Positions 56,810 through 64,000 of a stretch of 64,000 nucleotides of DNA are shown here, one piece after another. The position numbers were made by a program, and so were the translations under genes. The stretch covers positions 30,744,927 through 30,808,926 of the forward strand of contig NC_092649.1 in the NCBI RefSeq assembly GCF_032118995.1, written 5' to 3'. Origin of the DNA: Asterias amurensis (lineage: Eukaryota; Echinodermata; Asteroidea; Forcipulatida; Asteriidae). Every line of letters starts with the position of its first letter. The first letter of the stretch is position 1. The notes beneath the pieces were generated by a model. That model saw nothing but the letters and a program-made list of their open reading frames with translations, was not told the origin of the DNA and ran no database searches.

Positions 56810-57157
56810 ACTGGCACTGGACACTCTTGGTAATTACTCAAAATTATTAATTGTTAGCATACAAACTTACTTAGTAGTAACTAACAATGGAGATCTGTTG
56901 ATAGTATAAAACATTGTGAGAAACAGCTCCTTGTGAAGCAACATATTTAGAATTGAATTTGAGACCTCAGCTGAGGTCTTAAATGAAAGAATCTGAAAAA
57001 ACACAACGTTTGCTGTTTTTTCTTCCATTATTGTCTGTTATCTTCGATAAATATTGAGCTCCAATTGTTACAGATTTATTATTTTATGCGTATGTTGAGA
57101 TACACCAAGTGAAAGGACTGGTCTTCGACAATTACCAAAGGTGTCCAGTGTATTAAA
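56810..57157. mobile_element. MITE, AGGCAGTGGACAC family (forward, diverged)
   Basis: GGCACTGGACACTCTTGGTA to AAAGGTGTCCAGTGTATTA, with the family interior. The TTAA flanks have decayed. Confidence 0.75.
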
Positions 57158-57246
57158 TGTATCTACTATCCAATTCGCCTGAACTAAAAAACAAAAACCA
57201 TTTTTGTTTACTGATATTTAGTAAAGAGAATAATGTGATGTCTTGA

Positions 57247-57305
57247 AATAGTGTCCCGTCAGTCATATTATGTCCCGTCAATCACTTTTTGTCCCGTCAG
57301 GTGAA
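57247..57305. repeat. three TGTCCCGTCA motifs
   Basis: GTGTCCCGTCAGTCA, ATGTCCCGTCAATCA and TTGTCCCGTCAGGTG at ~21-bp spacing. Confidence 0.7.
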
Positions 57306-57914
57306 TTGACACAATTGGCCGAAAAAGAGGAAAAGAAACTGTCCCAACGGACTGGTCAATTGCTTACATCCCTACAGGGTACATTTGCCGACACAACAGG
57401 TTCAATCTCTTTTTGGAGTGTTTAGCCTATGAGGTGACATTGTCACTCTGTTTCACCATGCTTGTGGCCTTCTGTGATGACAGCAAGTCGAGGAAGAATC
57501 AGAGAAGTTGTAGTTTGAACTATTGAAGAAAGAGAGAGAGAAAAACAAAATTGTTTTAATATGTACTCATTCAGATGAATTTCATTATAATATGTACAAA
57601 TAACACCGGCACATTATAAAGTTCCTAGCAAGACAGGATTAAAAGGGTTTTTAGAAGGGGACACGAAAAAGCATAGTTGTAAGTTTATGCATTATAGCTT
57701 TCTTATTGATTGTACTCAAGTACTCCCCAAACACATGATTGATTAGGACCTCACAGTTCTGTCCATTCCGTCAAATGTAAAACCTTAAAAGTTATTAGAA
57801 TATGTGTTACATGAAGCTGCTTCCTTGAAGTACTGAAAAAGAAACATATCCTGCAGCTTTGTCTCTATTTATTATGGAACTTAGAAGGAGTCTGTCCATT
57901 ATTGAAGTTTCTAA

Positions 57915-57995
57915 TTGAAGACAGAGTGACATACTTCTAGAAACTATAAGGCTCTCTCACGGGGAGCTTTATAGTTACTGTAGTTTTTTAGAAGT
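57915..57995. repeat. hairpin-bearing repeat
   Basis: AACTATAAGGCTC and GAGCTTTATAGTT pair as a stem. CACGGGGAGCTTTATAGTT recurs at 1879-1898 beside the retrotransposon tail, so it is dispersed. Confidence 0.6.
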
Positions 57996-60000
57996 ACCTG
58001 TGACAAATCGTGGGCTATGTTTACAATGTTGCTCTTAAACCGTTGTTTGTTTTTTTTCTTCTGTGATTCTCAGTCAGCTACTGTCCTCATGAAACTGACA
58101 AAATGGCAAAAAGTGACCCATGATCTTAGTTTTAATGCCTACTGTTGTCAGTGGGTATTCATGGGGCTGCCTACTTCATGGGGTTGTGTTTTGGCATAAA
58201 TGTCTTGAAAAACCAACATAAATTATCATGACTACGATGAACTGATGCACCACTTTTACATATTAAGGTATGAAAATTTAAAATCATGCTGCAATCAAAC
58301 AGACGAAACTTAGATAAAAATGCCAACCCAATCCAATTTGGAATCCTGTTTTTAATTTCATTTTATAAAATATGAGCTAACGTTTGCAAATTTGTTTTTG
58401 GACTCCCCTTATTTATTTGTTTAAGGCCATGAGAATGAAAGTTTTAGATTTGCTTGCGGGCATTTTTGAAAGGACATGAGGTTTTTATTCTTTTTTCTTT
58501 ATTCATTATTTTGCACACGAAGATGCGCAATCTTCAAATTGCGCAAAGTGGAGCTCGATACACAAATTTGCCTATTCTGCATAGCGCAAATTAAAAATTG
58601 CGCAGAATATTTGTGGGGCAAATTTGTCGATTGTGCTCGACAGATGAACGGCAGCAGATCTTATGCGTGTTTAACTGCAAACAGAATGATCGCAATGACA
58701 ATACTAAAATGCGTAAATATAACCTTTTACCCTTGTTTGATGATTTTAACTTGAACATTTGTGATGATGCATAGCCTTTTTTGTGAAACTAATGAAATTT
58801 TGTGAAAGTAATTAAATTTTTCGGCGGTAGCTTTCAGAGCATGCGGGCGGTGGACGCAAATCTATCATTTTCGTTCTCATTGCCTAAAAGTCTGTGAGCT
58901 TCCACCTACAACCTAGTCCTACGTATTCTAAGTATAGTACATTAATAGTAACACACTTACCGATGAAAGTGAAGAATTCCAAACAACGATGCAACTTCCC
59001 ATGTGTGCAGTGGCCCGGTCACAACACCAGTTCAATGTCAATGAGCACGAACATGAAGGTCACAAACACTGTTGAAACGACATAAAATAGGCTCAAGTAT
59101 CAAAGTAGAAAGTAACCTTATTGACTACTTCTTGGGACAGAAGCTATATTATTATCTGTAGATCCTTTCTTACAAAAAAAGCTTGTATTGTACAATCCGT
59201 GAAACAAGTGTACAATGTCGAGATACTCCTGGAAGAAAAAGCATGGGCTCAAGCCATTTGTACATTCGTTAAACGTACGCGAAGTCTGGGTGGCGCTTGA
59301 AAGTAGACTTGTATTTTATACCAGTCCTTGCATTTTGTGGGTACTGATTATTAAAGTATTGTTAGACTAGCTACAAGGCATTGTAAATTAATGCATCAGA
59401 GATAACTGTTTGCGTTGTTTTAAATGCAAATAGAACATCAATGAAATATGAAATGTGAAATAAACTGATGTAAGTATATATCAGGCCGAAAACTGAATAC
59501 AAGTTTTACACCCAAAAGGTCGAAATATTAGATGTCAACAAATATTAGTAATTAAAAAAAGTATCAAAAATAAAATAAAAATTATTATAATAAGAAGCAG
59601 CATCATGTAATCTGATTTACTTGGTAAGTCCTGAAAACATAAACAAAAGCAAAGTTGCTGCTCGATCATTAAAAGTTTCAAGTTGACAGGAAACAGGTGA
59701 AAAACATTGTTTCCAAATGTGAAGTTTTCCAAAACAGTCAGTAAATGGTGTTGTTGCTTTTCAAAGTGTCCAAATTTGAGGACTGAAAGAACAATACATT
59801 ATCAAAACATAAATGAAACAAATTTTGTTGATGACCTGTTGTTTTGAAACAAAGACACTTATTTTATTCCTTTAGAAAGAAACCAACAATAATATTAAAT
59901 TCATAGAATTAAAACAGCAATTTTACACAAAATACAGTGACTTTAATAATCAAACCTAATTTTGAAAATAACGTGAAAGTATGATTTAAAATTGTAAAGG
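57996..60000. other. no gene confirmed
   Basis: AT-rich sequence. 58530-58640 contains repeated TTGCGCA motifs. At 58960-59090 the minus strand has three open phases ending at a good donor (TTCATCG|GTAAGTG), a possible first exon without further support. Confidence 0.35.
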
Positions 60001-60002
60001 TG

Positions 60003-60178
60003 TTTCTGTACATACTGTAATTAAAGTATAGTAAATTTCCCTGAATTACATATTGTAAAACAAGTGCTGTAAATTTTCCTTGAAGTACATACTTTTATTA
60101 AACTACAGTAAATTTCCCTTGGAGGACATATAGTGTAATTAAAGAACACTAAATTTTCTTTGAAGTAAACTTTATTTG
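60003..60178. repeat. ~55-bp diverged tandem repeat
   Basis: Four units with AGTAAATTTCCCT or GTAAATTTTCCTTGAAGTAC followed by ACATACT- or ACATATA-type spacers. Confidence 0.65.
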
Positions 60179-60200
60179 TACTGTAGGTAATTTAGTAAAG

Positions 60201-60575
60201 TGAAAGGCAGTGGACACCTTGGTAAACTACTGAAAATAATTATTGGCATTAAATTGATGATGAGTAATGGGGAGAACTTGATGGTACAAAACATTGTGAG
60301 AAACGGCTTCCTCTGCAGTAGAGTAGTTTCTAGACAGAATTAATTTTCCAAAAATTTGATTTTGAGATCTCAGATTTCGAATTAATAAGGTCTCTAAATG
60401 CACCATCTAAAAGCACACAACTTTATGTGACAAGGGTGTTTTTTCGTCAATTATTCTCGGAACCCTCCACGACCAATTGGGCTCAAATTTTCACAGGTTT
60501 GTTTTGTTTTGTATATTTTCAGATACAGCATGTGAGAAGATTTGGTCGTTGACAATAGTGTGCAGTGTGTTTAAC
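60201..60575. mobile_element. MITE, AGGCAGTGGACAC family (forward)
   Basis: TGAAAGGCAGTGGACACCTT to AGTGTGCAGTGTGTTTAA, with family interior. Only the right TTAA remains. Confidence 0.82.
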
Positions 60576-61189
60576 CAAAAAAATAGTTAATTTATGTACC
60601 GAGTAATTGAAACTATGTTTTTACTACACTGAATGTCAAGTAACATATTTGACAGTCATTAAATGTTCAGGTACCTCAACGTAGAGCTTTTACTATCAGC
60701 TGGAGAGTGAACCTTAAAAAAGCACGATGAAAAGACTTTGTAAAGTGCCATGTATCGAGGCATGGGTACTGTCATACATTTTGTAAACCACCGGTCTATG
60801 GCCGCAGACCCCATTTGAATCTTTAACCTGATAAAACTTATTATTAGTGGGTGTGTCCATTTGACCTGCTGAAATGTCCTTAGACCCCATTTGTAGTTAT
60901 CTTTGTTATTGAGAGTTATCTTGATTCAGTCAGGTCTTGAAAAACCACCTGAACTTTTTGGGGTGCATTCAATGTGTGAATATAGTTAAGTTTACCTGCC
61001 TGAAAATAAGTTCCTGTTTAACAGGCTAATAGACTTAAAATGCACTCTGAGAAGTGTTGTTGTCATATGTGAAAATGTTTTCTTGTTGCTGTCAAACTTT
61101 GGCCTGTAATTCTTGGTCATGCTTTTACATAACCACATTACTGTAATGTGAAATGTCGTTGCAATTGAATATACAAAAGTTTGTATTTA
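60576..61189. other. no gene seen
   Basis: AT-rich unique sequence. Confidence 0.4.
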
Positions 61190-61765
61190 TTGTAGTAAGC
61201 ACTACTCTGTAATGCCCTTACATGTGTAAGAGTGTTATCCCAATGTAACCAGGTCCCTTTAGACATCCTAGTAAGCAATAGTTTACAGTGGAGTAAGACC
61301 GTTACATGTGCAAGTGTATTTACCCTTACATATGTAAGAGTGTTACTCCACTGTAACCTGTTGCTTGATTAATTGTTGATACTAGTAATGAACAGTTTGT
61401 AATGCCCTTACATTAAGAGTGTTAGTCCACTGTAACCTGTTGCTTTATTAATTGTTGATGCTAGTAATGAACAGTTTGTAATGCCTTTACATTAAGAGTG
61501 TTAGTCCACTGTTACCTGTTGCTTTATTAATTGTTGATGCTAGTAATGAGCAGTTGTAATGCCCTTACATTAAGAGTGTTAGTCCACTGTTACCTGTTGC
61601 TTTATTAATTGTTGATGCTAGTAATGAACAGTTTGTAATGCCCCTTACATTAAGAGTGTTAGTCCACTGTTACCTGTTGCTTTATTAATTGTTGATGCTA
61701 GTATATGAATAGTTTGTAATGCCGTTACATTAGGAGTGCTACCTACTCCAATGTAACCCTTCCCT
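61190..61765. repeat. ~79-bp minisatellite with TGTAATG/TTACA palindromes
   Basis: About five close units (TTGTAATGCCCTTACATT, AAGAGTGTTAGTCCACTG, CCTGTTGCTTTATTAATTG, ATGCTAGTAATGAACAG) are preceded by diverged ones containing the perfect palindrome CTTACATATGTAAG. Confidence 0.88.
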
Positions 61766-62430
61766 TAAAGTGACACTATTTGAACTCTCTAAAAGTTCAT
61801 CTCTAAAGTTGATCTATCAATTTTTTTTTTTTAAACAACAGTTGGATAAATATATTATGTTGAACTGTTGTAGTTGCACTGATCAATTGTTATTTTTGTG
61901 TTTATCCCTACTTGAAAGAAACCTTCTTCTCTAAACCACCGATAATCAACCTTCTTAGTATTAACAGATTTGGTTACTGATTGTGGTATAAAAATCTTAG
62001 CATTTGATGACAACCGAAACAGATGTCTATTAAAAAGCGTTGTTAATTAGTATTACGATTTTGTTTGTTGTCTGAAATATTTTATTATATAATATTTTGC
62101 CTCCTCTCCATGCCCATGCCCATGTTGCTAAACGTGTGTTATTGTTTTTTTGCCGAGCTGTGTCATCTATACCACTTGAAATTTAACTTGTGTGTCATTA
62201 TGGTTAAATATCCCAGAGTGTTACGGTTACAATGCATCGCTAGACTATTGCTTATTGGCCACAGACACAAAGTTTGTTTTTCTACTTGTTCGGTCTGAAT
62301 ATGTAGACATCGTGTCCAAACAATCTGAAACGTGAGACTTACCTTAATACTTGAATCTCTTTGTTGATCCCGGCAATGTAGAATTTGTTTCCTGTTGGCT
62401 TATTATTAAGAAATGGTTGTTTTTAGCTGT
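61766..62430. other. no gene seen
   Basis: A 77-codon frame (62065-62298) with a hydrophobic, Cys-rich composition has no supporting evidence. Confidence 0.35.
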
Positions 62431-62459
62431 TCTTGGTGATCGTCGTACTATGTTATCGT

Positions 62460-63070
62460 GGATGACCTGTAGGGTTTGTGATTGAGAGACCGGCTTACAT
62501 GCTATTTGTTTCCGATTGGTTTGTTAAAAAAACTGAATGGTCTGTGATTGGTTCACTTTCAGCGCTGAAAACGATAGTTTGCATATGAAATCGACAAGTT
62601 TCGACCGTGAAAATATGGCTTTTCGGTAATGTCGCGTTGTTTTTGAACCATCTTCCGCTGTAATCTTATAAAAAACAATAACAAATCATTTTGAGATAAG
62701 TTTTGTAAGGTTCGTTAGAACTGTATGTGCTGAATGTGTATTTCTCTGACGACTTTTAGCAACAATTAGCAACCATGACTAGGATGTTTGGAACTTGAAT
62801 GCACTTATATATGAACCCTGAAGCTTCATTAGATGTGAAGAGGCAGTGGATAGTATGGTTCCCTGCTGCGGTAAGCTTCACCGCTAGGCGCGCTATACAT
62901 GCAGTGGATATTCTCTACGAACATAGAGTGATCCACAACCCGACCACAAAGTCACGCGCCACTTTTAGAGTGGCAATTATTTGTGGGCGGGGTTAATTTA
63001 ATTTGTATTTGTGGGTTACTGGGTAGGGTGGGGCTGCATTAGCTATAGGTATATGCAAATGAGGCACAAA
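62460..63070. promoter_or_regulatory. possible promoter-type region
   Basis: Two inverted CCAAT boxes (CCGATTGGTTTG and GTGATTGGTTCAC, 62510-62552), octamer-like TTTGCATATGAAAT (about 62578) and ATGCAAATGAGG (about 63053), and a GC-box GGGCGGGG (about 62987). The gene it would serve is not evident in the window. Confidence 0.3.
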
Positions 63071-63252
63071 ATACAAATGTAGGAAAACGACCGTCAATTG
63101 AATTGAACGTAATTTCTTTTAAAACACCGTCAAGATGGCTCTATACAGCGTGAAGACATCAAAAAGACCGTCATTAATTAATTTTTTTCAATAAATTTTT
63201 ATTTAAAACAGCGTGAACACTGAACGGCGCACCCGATGCATACCCATCACTG

Positions 63253-63321
63253 ACCATCTACCATCTACCATCTACCATCTACCATCTACCATCTACCATC
63301 TACCATCTACCATCTACCATC
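63253..63321. repeat. 7-bp microsatellite
   Basis: About ten uninterrupted CCATCTA units. Confidence 0.95.
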
Positions 63322-64000
63322 TTCCGAACTCTCTGTGACCCCCATAAAACCTCCGTGATGGCCCCATCACACCGTCAATAATTTCTTTGACCATCAAAGG
63401 AGACCGATTGACCTTCATTAACACTAGTGTACTTTTCAAATTACCTAAATATTAAATCCTGAAAATCATCGCGACAACTACAGCGTCAATAGCGTCAAAC
63501 CGCGTAAAACGACGGTAAACACTAAACCGGCCAAACAATAATAACGTACTTACAACCTAATCACAATGTGGAACCCACATATAGCACTACAAAGTGCCGA
63601 ATACAATGCAAGTAATTGTGAACCTTCCCTAAACCAATTAAAGTATTGAAGTTTCCAGTGTGACGCAAAACATAAACTTAAAGTATCCCAGCCCAGTACA
63701 GAAGTTATTAAACGTCATTAACATTTTGTTTTATTCCCCCAAGTCTCTTGGTTTGAACTGTCATGTTTAATGTACGTGACACAATTTTTGCTTGTAAAAA
63801 GTCCTACTGGATACTGGTCTTCTATTGCATAAATTAAATAAAACATATGTGAACATTAATTTGACATTGACCATTGCAAAATTGTAGTCGTGCGACTCTG
63901 AGGTACCCAGACAATAATGAGAAAAAAACGCACACTATTTAATGTTTTTATTAGAACTGTACACGTATGTATGTTATCTCTGTATAAATCGTTAACCCTT
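63322..64000. other. no gene seen
   Basis: AT-rich sequence to the window edge. Confidence 0.4.

Overview
This is non-coding-rich metazoan DNA. It has spliceosomal-type splice sites, abundant SINEs and MITEs, decayed non-LTR retrotransposon sequence, minisatellites and long homopolymers, and no long open reading frames. The dispersed repeats, especially the TTAA-flanked family with AGGCAGTGGACAC ends and the tRNA-derived SINEs, match what I remember of echinoderm genomes, most likely a sea star. That assignment is from memory and was not checked. One short stretch is clearly protein-coding by family: a single exon of a medium-chain acyl-CoA synthetase (ACSM) at 9282-9474, which carries an internal 68-bp duplication.

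Layout. 1-600 is a minisatellite. 900-1860 is a dead reverse transcriptase fragment split by a hAT-like MITE. 2849-5760 is a large foldback element with 1.1-1.5 kb inverted arms, followed by two direct repeats of about 450-500 bp (5761-6212 and 6256-6668). 6.7-11.5 kb holds a MITE, a G-rich 20-bp array with an interstitial telomeric motif, nested SINE/MITE insertions, the ACSM exon and another MITE.

11.7-26.1 kb and 27.7-45.4 kb are two direct copies of one large segment. Each copy contains, in order: a 113-bp minisatellite carrying a CCAAT box in every unit; a TATA-type promoter; a compact two-exon transcription unit with its own polyA signal and no conserved reading frame; MITEs and a SINE; exon-like segments; a tandem array of about 950-bp cassettes (4 in the first copy, 6 in the second), each with an 82-bp segment bounded by good splice sites; two decayed coding-like exons; a cluster of short hairpins; a second minisatellite; and another TTAA MITE. 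The copies differ in cassette number, minisatellite organisation and presence of one MITE, so each acts as a filled/empty-site control for the other. They may be a real tandem duplication or two alleles joined by the assembler.

45.4-64 kb is single copy: SINEs, MITEs, minisatellites, a few weak exon-like segments on the plus strand, and a CCAAT/octamer/GC-box-bearing stretch near the right end. No rRNA, functional tRNA, CRISPR or bacterial-type gene was seen.
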